A stretch of 64,000 bases of DNA, taken from the NCBI GenBank assembly GCA_965248935.1, contig OZ252214.1, positions 4,402,001-4,466,000 on the forward strand, in the 5' to 3' direction. Source of the stretch: G032773895 sp965248935. Its GTDB lineage: Bacteria > Pseudomonadota > Gammaproteobacteria > Pseudomonadales > Cellvibrionaceae. The first letter of the stretch is position 1. Each line of letters opens with the position of its first letter. The notes beneath the pieces are model-generated. The model made no database searches. It was not told the origin of the DNA and saw nothing but the letters and a program-made list of their open reading frames with translations. This document shows, piece after piece, positions 1-9,400 of the stretch. The position numbers and the translations under genes were made by a program.

Positions 1-277
1 AATTAGCACGACTTTTTTCATTTTCCATCGCCTTAGCAATAATGTTTTCGTACAAGTTCATAATTTTTGAAGCGAGATGTTGATAGTCTTTATGTCTATT
101 GTATATAGGTAGCATTTGCTGCACTTCTTTAAGCATATTTTCTAAAAAATCTAAGTCGAATTCATTGAGTTTTTGATTGCTTTCAACCTTTTTTTTAAGG
201 AAGGTGGCAACCGGAAGCCGTTGCTTAAGGAAACGTTCAATATCAACCTGAAGAATACCGTTGTCGATGTTTATCAT
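1..277 (-). CDS. Hypothetical protein, 5' part only (runs off window)
   Basis: On the minus strand an open frame starts at the ATG at 277-275 and stays open for 92 codons to the window edge, so its stop lies outside. The start follows a purine-rich GGGGGAAGCG stretch that could serve as ribosome binding site. The product begins MINIDNGILQVDIERFL and is mostly charged and helix-forming, with several Lys/Glu-rich heptad-like stretches. No signal peptide is visible. I do not recognise the family. A short plus-strand frame (173-361) overlaps it and looks like a shadow, because the minus frame has the better start context and amphipathic composition. Confidence 0.6.
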   Translation of the reverse strand, partial: MINIDNGILQVDIERFLKQRLPVATFLKKKVESNQKLNEFDLDFLENMLKEVQQMLPIYNRHKDYQHLASKIMNLYENIIAKAMENEKSRAN

Positions 278-538
278 TCGCTTCCCCCGTTGTTTTTATT
301 CAAATCAGCTTCGTTATCATTATTGTGTTATCTTTTACGATTACAACCCGGTCTTTGTTAATTAAGATGGGGTTTCAGCTCTATAGATTTGTATTAAAGC
401 ATAAGACTTGTATTAAAACATAAGTACTAAGGAAATCACTGCGCTTTTTGCTTAAGCCATACAGCTTTCCGTTTAGACCTCTGAGCTTCTAAACCCCTGA
501 ATGTCTAACTCACGGAATTTCAAAGAGGCTTTAATCGG

Positions 539-1888
539 CTAAAAACTATAGCGACTGGATAATATCCCCCTATTTAACTTGCCTTTGCTGCCATCCGTCC
601 ATGTTGTATTAGCGTGGATAAACTCTAGGCCAAAGCGTATTTTCTTGGTGTAGTACCAAACTGTGTTCAGGCTATGGGATTCAATGGAATCGGTCGCGGA
701 ATCTACTTCTTCAAAATTATTTGTTTGGCCATTATTGTAAATTAAAGCGGAATAAACACTATTAGACCATTTATGGCTATAGCTCAACATAAGTTGTTGA
801 ACCCTAATGGGCTTAAGAGTTCCGTCGTCCTTAATACTTGCATCGGGAAACGCTGATCCGGCTGCATATCGGCCTATTCCTCTGCCATGGTTAATTTGAA
901 TGCGTAGCTGATCTTCTGGGTTGAAAATATAGGCCCCTGACAGCGAAACTCCTGAGACGGTTTTTGAGTCTTGGCATGTATCTTCAATATTGCACCTCAG
1001 CTCCCTTATATACGCAGCGAGAGAAAGATTACCGTAGCGGGAAACTGCTTGGGTGCGAAGCATAATATCAGGTATACGGTCATCATCTGGACGAACTATT
1101 TTTCCCGTTTTATCCATTAACAGTGAATCGGGATTTTCTAGAGATAGACGGTTGACCCATTTTACCTTGTCCCATGTGTGCGTTGTGGTCCAACGAAATT
1201 GAATATTCCGTTTTAATATTTCTCCAGGTAATTCTCCATAGGTTGTTTTATTGGGGGCTGCTTGGCGGTTTTGTAATACTGTCCAGGTCTGCCCAAATAA
1301 GAAGCGACCATATAGAGTGTCAATTTCACCGTAAGCGTGCCTGAGCCTCAAATCGCTGTTGTTATTACGAGATTCTGAATTGCTAGGTTTATTGCCTGTA
1401 AAATCTGCTTCAAGGTGTACTCTGCTATTGTCAGAAGAGGATTTATACCAAATACGGGATTCCCTTGCGCTCAATTTTAATTTGTCGTTATTGCCCTTGG
1501 CGTTTTCTTTTGGGATTTTATTGCCAATAAAAACCTCGTCTGCTATAGAATTTTCACCATAACCTTGCGAGGAATAGACACCGTTAACTTTTACAAAACC
1601 ACCCAACTCATTGTTCACTTTTTTATTGTTTTTTTTGGGTGATTTGTCTGAATTTTGGAGGTTATTTATCTCTTGTTTTAAGCGATCTAATCTCTCGGAA
1701 AGGTTTTTTATTTCAGCTTCTAGTGTTTCTTCTTGTATGCTAGGCGTATTCGTTATAGGTGTGTCCGGGTAAGCGGAATGAATAGCTAAGGCTGATCCAA
1801 GAACTAAACTAGTTGCATAGCGGGTAATTTTAGCTTTTAGAGTGAGTTTTCCACGTATTGTGTTTGGAGAACTATGAAGGTAACTCAT
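539..1888 (-). CDS. DcaP-like outer-membrane porin
   Basis: Predicted trimeric beta-barrel porin of 449 aa for uptake of small acids across the outer membrane. Visible parts are a basic N-terminus with a hydrophobic signal segment (about residues 24-40), a coiled-coil stretch (about 50-80, heptads of Leu/Ile with Glu/Lys) as found after the signal peptide in DcaP-type porins, then alternating beta-strand sequence ending in Phe, the usual outer-membrane-protein C-terminus. The opening barrel strand reads GGFVKVNGVYSSQGYG, like DcaP family members. It lies downstream of pckA and a dicarboxylate transporter on the same strand, and DcaP porins are known to take up dicarboxylates, which fits. Substrate is inference. 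A plain ribosome binding site (AGGAGAAAT) precedes the ATG. Confidence 0.75.
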   Translation of the reverse strand: MSYLHSSPNTIRGKLTLKAKITRYATSLVLGSALAIHSAYPDTPITNTPSIQEETLEAEIKNLSERLDRLKQEINNLQNSDKSPKKNNKKVNNELGGFVKVNGVYSSQGYGENSIADEVFIGNKIPKENAKGNNDKLKLSARESRIWYKSSSDNSRVHLEADFTGNKPSNSESRNNNSDLRLRHAYGEIDTLYGRFLFGQTWTVLQNRQAAPNKTTYGELPGEILKRNIQFRWTTTHTWDKVKWVNRLSLENPDSLLMDKTGKIVRPDDDRIPDIMLRTQAVSRYGNLSLAAYIRELRCNIEDTCQDSKTVSGVSLSGAYIFNPEDQLRIQINHGRGIGRYAAGSAFPDASIKDDGTLKPIRVQQLMLSYSHKWSNSVYSALIYNNGQTNNFEEVDSATDSIESHSLNTVWYYTKKIRFGLEFIHANTTWTDGSKGKLNRGILSSRYSF

Positions 1889-1979
1889 TCTATTTCTCCT
1901 TTGTCAATAAGGTATATGTGACGTTTTAATATTTGCCTTTTCTCTCGATGAGGCGGAATTAAAACATCTTCCTTAGTGC

Positions 1980-2005
1980 AGCCATTTTTAACAATAAAAA
2001 TGGCT
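1980..2005. terminator. Hairpin between pckA and the porin gene
   Basis: A perfect 11-bp inverted repeat (AGCCATTTTTA / TAAAAATGGCT) with a 4-nt loop lies 53 bases after the pckA stop. The T-run is inside the stem rather than after it, so it may be a weak terminator or processing hairpin that separates pckA from the porin gene. Confidence 0.5.
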
Positions 2006-2057
2006 GTCTATTGAAAACGTTTTTAGTTCCGCTCCTAAAAAATAGCCTAGCTATCTT

Positions 2058-3668
2058 TTAAGGTAGTTGTGGACCAGAAGACTCAAGATTTTTACCATCG
2101 TCATTATCGGTGAACTTTTCGAAATTTTTCACAAATAGTTCGGCGAGGTTAATTGCTTTTTTCTCCCATTCAGGTACATAAGCGTAGGTATTTCTTGGGT
2201 CCAAAATACTGCTGTCCACATTGGGTAGGCTTACAGGCACTTTCAAATTAAAGATTGGCAATGTAATTTGCTCACTATTTTCAATAGAGCCATCGAGTAT
2301 TGCATCAATAATTGCACGAGTATCTTTAATAGAAATACGTTTTCCTGTTCCATTCCAGCCAGTATTGACTAGGTAAGCTTTTGCATTGACCGAATCCATT
2401 TTAGATACCAACTCTTCAGCGTATTTAACAGGGTGAAGTGTTAGGAATGCTTTGCCAAAGCAGGCTGAAAACGTGGGCACAGGCTCGGTAATACCCCTTT
2501 CTGTACCCGCTAATTTGGCGGTAAATCCAGAAAGGAAGTGATACTTGGTTTGGTCGTGATCAAGCTTACTCACAGGTGGCAGGACACCAAATGCATCGGC
2601 AGTGAGAAATATCACTTTTTGAGCATGCCCTGCACGAGAAATAGGTTTAACGATGTTTTCAATATGGTAAATTGGATATGAAACACGGGTATTTTCTGTT
2701 ATCGAATGATCGTTAAAATCAATTTTTCCATTTTTATCGACGGTCACATTTTCTAAAAGCGCATCTCGTTTAATTGCGTTATAGATATCGGGTTCGGCAT
2801 CTGGGTCCAAATCAATAGTTTTAGCGTAGCAACCACCTTCGAAATTAAATACTCCGTCGTTATCCCAACCATGTTCGTCATCGCCAATCAGTTTTCTTTT
2901 AGGGTCAGTAGAGAGGGTGGTTTTTCCTGTACCTGAAAGGCCAAAGAAAATAGCCACATCGTCTTTTTCGCCAACATTGGCAGAGCAGTGCATAGATGCC
3001 ATATGCTTAAGGGGCAGGTAATAGTTCATCATAGCGAACATGCCCTTCTTCATTTCGCCGCCGTACCAAGTACCGCCAATGACCTGCATTTTTTCTGTCA
3101 TATTGAACACAGTAAATACTTCGGAATTCATGCCGTGTTCTTGCCATTTTTTATTGGCGGTTTTAGAGCCATTTAAAACAACAAAATCAGGTTCACCATA
3201 GTTAGCAAGCTGTTCTTCGTTGGGGCGGATAAACATGTTTTTAACAAAATGTGCCTGCCAAGCGACTTCCACCACAAATCGTACTTTCATGCGAGTATTT
3301 TCATTGGCACCACAGAAAGTATCCACCACATAGAGTTTTTTCTCAGAAAGTTCTTCTGCTACTAACTCTTTTAACTCTTTCCATACCTCTGGAGTAATCG
3401 GTTTGTTATCGTTTGTGGATTTAGCAGAATTCCACCATAGATGTTCTTTACTTATGTCGTCGTAAACAATGTATTTATCTTTGGGGGAGCGCCCGGTGAA
3501 AATCCCTGTTTTTACTGCAACGGCGCCTAAGTTAGTTACTATGCCTTTTTCGTAGCCAGCAAGGTCTTTCGATGTTTCGTCTTGAAACAATTGCTCGTAT
3601 GAAGGGTTATAAATAACTTCTTTAGCATTCTCTATTCCATATTTTGATAGATTTATATTTGCGTTCAT
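2058..3668 (-). CDS. pckA: Phosphoenolpyruvate carboxykinase (ATP)
   Basis: Converts oxaloacetate and ATP to phosphoenolpyruvate, CO2 and ADP, the first committed step of gluconeogenesis from C4 acids; cytosolic. Length 536 aa is normal for the ATP-dependent family. The kinase P-loop GLSGTGKTTLS is at about 243-253, and the metal/nucleotide site GDDEHGW at about 262-268. The substrate-loop motif FTGRSPKDKY is at 57-66. A very strong ribosome binding site (AAAGGAGGAAAG) precedes the ATG. It starts 52 bases after the stop of the SLC13 transporter gene, so the two are probably co-transcribed. The C-terminus is slightly extended beyond the usual end with an acidic, low-complexity tail. Confidence 0.97.
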   Translation of the reverse strand: MNANINLSKYGIENAKEVIYNPSYEQLFQDETSKDLAGYEKGIVTNLGAVAVKTGIFTGRSPKDKYIVYDDISKEHLWWNSAKSTNDNKPITPEVWKELKELVAEELSEKKLYVVDTFCGANENTRMKVRFVVEVAWQAHFVKNMFIRPNEEQLANYGEPDFVVLNGSKTANKKWQEHGMNSEVFTVFNMTEKMQVIGGTWYGGEMKKGMFAMMNYYLPLKHMASMHCSANVGEKDDVAIFFGLSGTGKTTLSTDPKRKLIGDDEHGWDNDGVFNFEGGCYAKTIDLDPDAEPDIYNAIKRDALLENVTVDKNGKIDFNDHSITENTRVSYPIYHIENIVKPISRAGHAQKVIFLTADAFGVLPPVSKLDHDQTKYHFLSGFTAKLAGTERGITEPVPTFSACFGKAFLTLHPVKYAEELVSKMDSVNAKAYLVNTGWNGTGKRISIKDTRAIIDAILDGSIENSEQITLPIFNLKVPVSLPNVDSSILDPRNTYAYVPEWEKKAINLAELFVKNFEKFTDNDDGKNLESSGPQLP

Positions 3669-3720
3669 ACTCTTTCCTCCTTTGGGAAAATCATAAAATT
3701 ATACTAGTAACCACGTTGGA

Positions 3721-5205
3721 TTAACCTCCAAAAACTGTTTTAACGGCCCAAATTCCTATTGCACTAATAAAACATATTGAAAAGATATCTAAGACAAACC
3801 CAGTTTTCACCATTTGCCTAACCCGTATTTCCCCAGAGGCAAATACAACGCTATTGGGTGGGGTTGCCATTGGCATCATAAATGCGCAACTGGCAGCAAG
3901 TATAGCTGGGATAGTTAGCATAAGAGGGTTGTCGCTCACGCTTAATGAGATTGGGCCTAGCAGTGGTAAAAAGCCTGCTGCGGTAGCGGTATTACTGGTT
4001 GTCTCAGTTAACAGTACAATTACTCCCGTTACTGCAAAAACAAGGACGTACAAAGGTAGGTTTGAATTCTCAGTGACTTGTTCAGCAATAAAAGAGGCGA
4101 GGCCGCTACTGTTAATCATGCTTGCTAAAGACAAGCCCCCGCCAAATAAAAGCAATACACCCCAGGGTAATCTTTTTGTATCATCCCAGTTTAATAGGAA
4201 GTCTTTTTTGCTTATATCCACGGGAATGGAAAATAAAAAAATCACAGAGAACATGACAATTCCCGTATCGGTAATATCTAAACCTGTGACTTTTGCTAGC
4301 AGTGGGCGAGTTATCCATGCGAGGGCGGTTAGGCCAAAAATAATGGCGACTTTAATTTCTGCTGGGTTCATATTGCCCATGGTGAAAAGCTGTTCCAGCA
4401 GTAATTTTTTTGTACCTTGAACTCCCTCTGTGGGAAGCTTGAAATGCCAGTGAGTAAGCCAAAGCCAGCAGAAGAAAAGCATAACGCTGCTGATAGGCAA
4501 GCCAATAAGCATCCAGTGGGCAAAGCCTATTTGGATGTCGTAGGTTTCAGAAAGGTAGGCGGCAAGAAGCGCATTAGGTGGTGTACCAATTAGCGTTGCT
4601 ACCCCACCGATACTAGCTGAATAAGCAATAGAGAGAAGCAGGGCAATAGCAAAACTGTTATCAGTATTATCATTACTATTACTGGTGTTATTACCTGCGG
4701 AGTTTGCTTTCTGACTTTTGACCAGTTCGATAATAGAGAGACCAATTGGCAGCATCATTACTGCCGTGGCAGTATTGCTCATCCACATACTTAAAAAAGC
4801 GGTAATTCCCATAATACCAGCAATTTGTCTACTGGGTTTATTGCCCACCGCGAGCAATGTTGTTAAGGCAATACGATGATGCAGTTTACATTTCTCCATT
4901 GCTAGAGACAGCATAAACCCCCCTAAAAATAAGAAAATTAAGGGGTGTGCATAGGATGTGGTGACAGATTTAATGGTGGATATAGACAATACGGGTGCCA
5001 AAATAATGGGTACCAAAGCGGTTACCGGAATAGGTACCGCCTCAGAGATCCACCAAATAGCCATCAGTAGGGCAATGCCTATGATATGCCAGGCATTATT
5101 GTTTAATCCTTCAAATGGTGAAGGTGTGACAAAGCAGAGGGTAGCAGTTAATATTCCTAGGGCGAGTCCAATAAACGGGGTGGATAGAAAATATTCTGTT
5201 TTCAA
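3721..5205 (-). CDS. DASS/SLC13-family anion (dicarboxylate) : sodium symporter
   Basis: Inner-membrane transporter of 494 aa with about a dozen hydrophobic segments. The two SNT substrate/sodium-site motifs of the divalent anion:sodium symporter fold are present: MWMSNTATAVMMLP in the first half and ETTSNTATAAGFLP in the second. The family signature ASIGGVATLIGTPPN is also clear. Family members carry succinate, malate, fumarate or sometimes sulfate. The next gene is pckA and then a DcaP-like porin, so C4-dicarboxylate is the likeliest substrate (inference). A hydrophilic Asn/Ser-rich loop (NNTSNSNDNTDNS) interrupts the first half, an unusual insertion. Confidence 0.88.
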   Translation of the reverse strand: MKTEYFLSTPFIGLALGILTATLCFVTPSPFEGLNNNAWHIIGIALLMAIWWISEAVPIPVTALVPIILAPVLSISTIKSVTTSYAHPLIFLFLGGFMLSLAMEKCKLHHRIALTTLLAVGNKPSRQIAGIMGITAFLSMWMSNTATAVMMLPIGLSIIELVKSQKANSAGNNTSNSNDNTDNSFAIALLLSIAYSASIGGVATLIGTPPNALLAAYLSETYDIQIGFAHWMLIGLPISSVMLFFCWLWLTHWHFKLPTEGVQGTKKLLLEQLFTMGNMNPAEIKVAIIFGLTALAWITRPLLAKVTGLDITDTGIVMFSVIFLFSIPVDISKKDFLLNWDDTKRLPWGVLLLFGGGLSLASMINSSGLASFIAEQVTENSNLPLYVLVFAVTGVIVLLTETTSNTATAAGFLPLLGPISLSVSDNPLMLTIPAILAASCAFMMPMATPPNSVVFASGEIRVRQMVKTGFVLDIFSICFISAIGIWAVKTVFGG

Positions 5206-5431
5206 TTTGGCCTCTTTGAGTCAGTTAAATTTTAAATAAATTCAGCAATGCAGAGGGCGGATCATTTTTCTTTTTAGCACCGCTTAGTTCCTTTCTATGA
5301 TGCTAGGGCCATTATCGTACTTACCGGGATTTTAAGCTTGATTTGAATCAAAATAAATAACCGTTCTAATCCCTAACTGAATTTATTTTTTAATAGAGGC
5401 ATGTGGGTGATTAAGCGAAGGGGATAATTTA

Positions 5432-5468
5432 ATTTGCCGATGTTTATAACGTCTGTACATCGGCAAAT
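5432..5468. terminator. Hairpin after the lipoprotein gene
   Basis: A perfect 12-bp inverted repeat (ATTTGCCGATGT / ACATCGGCAAAT) with a 13-nt spacer sits 14 bases beyond the stop of the minus-strand lipoprotein gene. It is followed on that strand by an A/T-rich tract. Probably an intrinsic terminator, though its U-tract is broken. Confidence 0.6.
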
Positions 5469-5482
5469 AGAGACTGAAGTTT

Positions 5483-6136
5483 TTAATTTGTTTTAATTTT
5501 TTTTCCGAATACTTTGCGTTCCTTAATTGGTTTTTTACTATCGGTATTATCTTCGGTACTCTCTTTGGTACTACCTTTGGTACTACCTTTGGTACTCTCT
5601 TTGGTACTGCCTTTGGTACTCTCTTTGGCTTGCTTTGAAAAATAAGTAGAACATTCTGCAATCTCCATATCGTGAATATTAATTCCTTCGGCGTAATAAT
5701 AATTTTCGATAGTTAAGTCATCAGGGTGCTCATCAAAAATTGCTTTAAAACCGCTGTTTACCATTTCAGCTTCAAAAATAGGTGTATCTGTTCCCGTATC
5801 AAAATAGGTATCAAAAAGGTGGTATACTTGAAGGCTGTCAGGAATAATCCAGTAACAGTTTCCGTAGTCATCGTAGCTATCACCTGCGTAATCGTAGATG
5901 GTTCCATTGCCGAATTCGTCTAGGTGCAGATAGTATTCGTCGAACCCCTCCTCAGTGTCTATCGATACATCGTAAAGACCGGCTAATTCGTCTGTGCCCG
6001 TAGCGTAGTATGGCCCAGTATTGTTTTCGTTAGGATGGTAGTGATCACTTGAATAGGTAACATGTCCTCCGCCACAGGCGATAACTACGGTTGGAAGTAG
6101 GGCGGCAATTGTGGCTTTTAATAGTGGCTTTATCAT
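5483..6136 (-). CDS. Hypothetical lipoprotein with KEST/KGST tandem-repeat tail
   Basis: Unrecognised 217-aa protein. The N-terminus (MIKPLLKATIAALLP) is a signal peptide followed by the lipobox VVIAC with Cys21, then a Gly/His-rich mature start. The middle (about 30-165) is acidic and rich in Tyr and Asp, and may form a beta-rich extracytoplasmic domain. The C-terminal part contains six or so copies of a 4-residue unit (KEST or KGST), encoded by 12-bp DNA repeats, followed by a basic tail. It stands alone between a transporter gene and a divergent secreted-protein gene. The repeat tract could vary in length by slippage without breaking frame. Confidence 0.65.
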   Translation of the reverse strand: MIKPLLKATIAALLPTVVIACGGGHVTYSSDHYHPNENNTGPYYATGTDELAGLYDVSIDTEEGFDEYYLHLDEFGNGTIYDYAGDSYDDYGNCYWIIPDSLQVYHLFDTYFDTGTDTPIFEAEMVNSGFKAIFDEHPDDLTIENYYYAEGINIHDMEIAECSTYFSKQAKESTKGSTKESTKGSTKGSTKESTEDNTDSKKPIKERKVFGKKIKTN

Positions 6137-6452
6137 TGCGAGGCGCTCGATTTGGAAAAGGGTGTACCTTGTTAATGGTTAAGCAAACATTAACTCAACC
6201 AAACTGAACCCAAGCTGATTGCATTGATATTCTTTTCTAGACCTGTATATAACGGAGTGTATTTTTAACCTGAACCTTTTGTTTAGAAAAATGCCCCCTT
6301 TGATACCCACTCTCGTGGGTATTCGTGACCTTGATCTCAGTAATTGTTCTGCGATTTCTACAGTATGAAGAATGGCGCGTAATTCTTCTTTTATAAGCCC
6401 TATTTTTTATAAGCTCTATTTTTATAAGCCCTATGGTTTGGTGACGTTGGTT

Positions 6453-9400
6453 ATGCAAGCACTGGTTATGCAAATACACTCTTCTTTATTAGCGTGCTGT
6501 ATTAAAGTAGCGGCTTTCCTAAGCTTGCTTATGGGCTTGCTAGTGAGTACAACCGCTTATTCTCATACCCCTAACCCTTCTCTTGTCAATTTGGAAAACA
6601 ATCGTTGGCAGCTTGTTGAGCAAGGCGGTATTACCGCCAGTCGCAATATTATGTCCTATTCTGGCGGCTGGTATGACCCTCTCTACCACCAGTTGTGCCT
6701 GTTCGGTGGTGGACACTGGGATTACTCTGGAAATGAAGTCTGGTGCTTTGATATTGCCAGTGAGCGCTGGCTAGAAAAGTATTCAGCCGATGTTGTGACG
6801 ACTCAGGAGGGAGACCAAGGAGCCTATAACAACTACAACCCGGATTATCCTGGGGCACTGTTTAACCCTGCTGGTGAATCCATTCTCAATACCAACCCTA
6901 TGTCCAAGCATACATACGACCAAATGGAATTTGTCGATGGCTTAGGTGTGATTGTATTTGGTGGCTATGCCTGGGGAGATGGGCAGAGTACACCCTGGTG
7001 TGATATATGTTTTGATACCTGGGCTTTTCGGCACTCGTTGAATAACTGGCTGTACCTCTATAATGACACCAACCCCGCACCGGATGAAGAAGCTGGTGAA
7101 GGTGCGTCCGCATATTCTACGCGAGAGGGCCTACTCTACGTCCAGTCTCGCAATGAAACTTGGGTCTATGACCCCAGCGAAAATAGCTGGAACCAATTAA
7201 GCGTAGACGGGGATATTCCCTTTTTTATCCATTCCACACTGGACTACGACCCAGTGAACAACCAGTTTTATTTGATGGGAGGAAACTACTACTCCGGTAG
7301 CGATGAAATAGACCAATTAAACCTATACCGCTTTGACCCAGAAACAAGAATATGGACACAATTAAACCCTAGTGGTACTGCACCAAGCGGAGTCAGCTCC
7401 GTTGGAATGGGAGTCGCCTTTGATACTTTTAATAACGTGTTATTGGTTTTTCGAAGTGGCCATATTTGGGCCTATGACCCCAATACCAATAGTTGGAGCA
7501 AGCCACCCGTTGCAGAAAATGCTCCCGATGATACCGACCAAGTATATGGCCGGTTTCGTTTTGACCCAGTTAATAATGGTGCCTGGTTTCACGGCTGGAC
7601 AAATGGCCAACACGCCACTTGGTTCTACCGATACAACAACACTGCATATACCCCCGTTCCCCAAGTATCCCTTATTGTTGACCCGCCCAGTTTGGCAGAT
7701 ACAAACGCTTTGACCCTGAGTTGGGCGGCCAGTAATGCCAATACCTGTACCGCCTCTGGCGACTGGAATGGAAGCAAAGCAGTGGTGAGTTCTGAGACTG
7801 TGGAAGTGGGAGGTAGCAGCGCTGGTTTTGTATTGAGTTGTAGCGGGGTGGGTGGCACCACCGAACAATCAATCAACGTGAGCAATACAAGTGTTGGCAG
7901 TGGTGGGGGCAGTACGAACCCTGGAAACGGTGGCGGCACGGTGGACGCCATTACCCAAGTGAGCGTTCTCAACGTATCTGGCTTGGAGAAAAGCTCAATT
8001 CCAGTAACCTTTGGTCAAGTATTTTTACCCGGCGAAGTTCCTGAAAGTTCAAACTTATCCGCTTTGCGTGAAAACAGCGCAACCACATTGCCCATACAAA
8101 TAGATGTAAAAAATCGGTATGACGATAACTCGGTAAAATTTGCGGTATTAACGTTTATTCTGCCAGACCTTGCCGGTAATACAGAAGAAACCTTGGCCAT
8201 TAACCTTGCGGAAACCGGGCCAGAGGGAAACAATATTCTTTTAACGGATATTGCCCCAGGCTTTAACGCCCAGATAACGGCAGGCTCTTTTTCCGCCTCT
8301 GTCGCGGACTTAATAAACAATTCAACCCCAGCAACTTGGCTCAATGGCCCGCTAGTATCCGAATGGTTATTTACCGCTCCCTTGCAGGATAATGGCGCGG
8401 ATCACCAAAGGTTAAATGCCCTTATTGACGTGCGCTCCTATGTCTCCGGTGAGGTGCGTATTTCTATTGGATTAGAAAATACCAATATTCAATTAACACC
8501 GCAAACCACCACCTATGACCTGAACGTTAACGTGGGCGGCAATACCGTTTTAGCTCAAACTAATGTGCAACACCACCCTCACAGCCGTTGGCGACGAGTC
8601 TATTGGTGGGGCGGAGACCCGGGCATTCATATATCACACGACCAAGCATATCTAATGCAAACAGGCGTGGTCCCGACCTACGACTCTAGCCTCACCATAA
8701 CGTCCAGTGCCCTGGATGAAATATGGAATGAATTTAACGCAGAAAACGGAAGTGACCTTATGCAAATTGGCGGTGGCTTAGAGCGATATATGCCGGCACC
8801 CGCAGGGCGCATGGAAATTGCCCCTTACCCTCGGTTCGCCTCCATGTACCTGCTTACTCAGGATATAAGAGCAAAGAGAACGCTCCTTGCTTATGGAGAG
8901 CAAGCGGGTTCCTGGCCTATTCACTATCGTAGTGGTACTAACAGCCATATTTCTCTTGATGGAGAGTTGAGTAACTTTATTCACGATGAAGACGAAAACT
9001 ATGGGTCAAACTTGACTCCCGACGTAGCCCACCAACCTTCGTTGGCCTTTATCCCTTATATTGTCACGGGTGATTACTTTTTTTTAGAAGAACTGCAATT
9101 TTGGGCGAACTTTTCCATGGTCTACAAAGATAGTCATGGAGGCTCCCAAGGGTTATTAACCTACAAGCAAATTCGAGGGCAGGCGTGGGGGCTGCGAACA
9201 CTGGCCAACGCCGCTTGGGCGACCCCCGACGAACAAAATTTAAAACCCTATTTTACCAATAAGTTAACCAACAATATTAACTTTTATATCAATGAACGTC
9301 TAAATCACGCACACCCGGTGCTGGGAAATGACCTCGGTTTTATGGTGCGTCAATTTTCCGATGGAGACATAATCAATCAAATTTCCAGTTGGCAGGATGA

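Noticed and set aside
173..361. Plus-strand 62-codon frame
   Set aside because: Lies over a better minus-strand coding frame (277 to 1) that has a ribosome binding site and stays open to the window edge.
3854..4420. 188-codon plus frame opposite the SLC13 gene
   Set aside because: Antisense shadow of membrane-protein codons without a ribosome binding site.
5383..5661. 92-codon Lys/Val/Pro repeat protein on the minus strand
   Set aside because: Alternative frame of the KEST/KGST repeat region of the lipoprotein gene.
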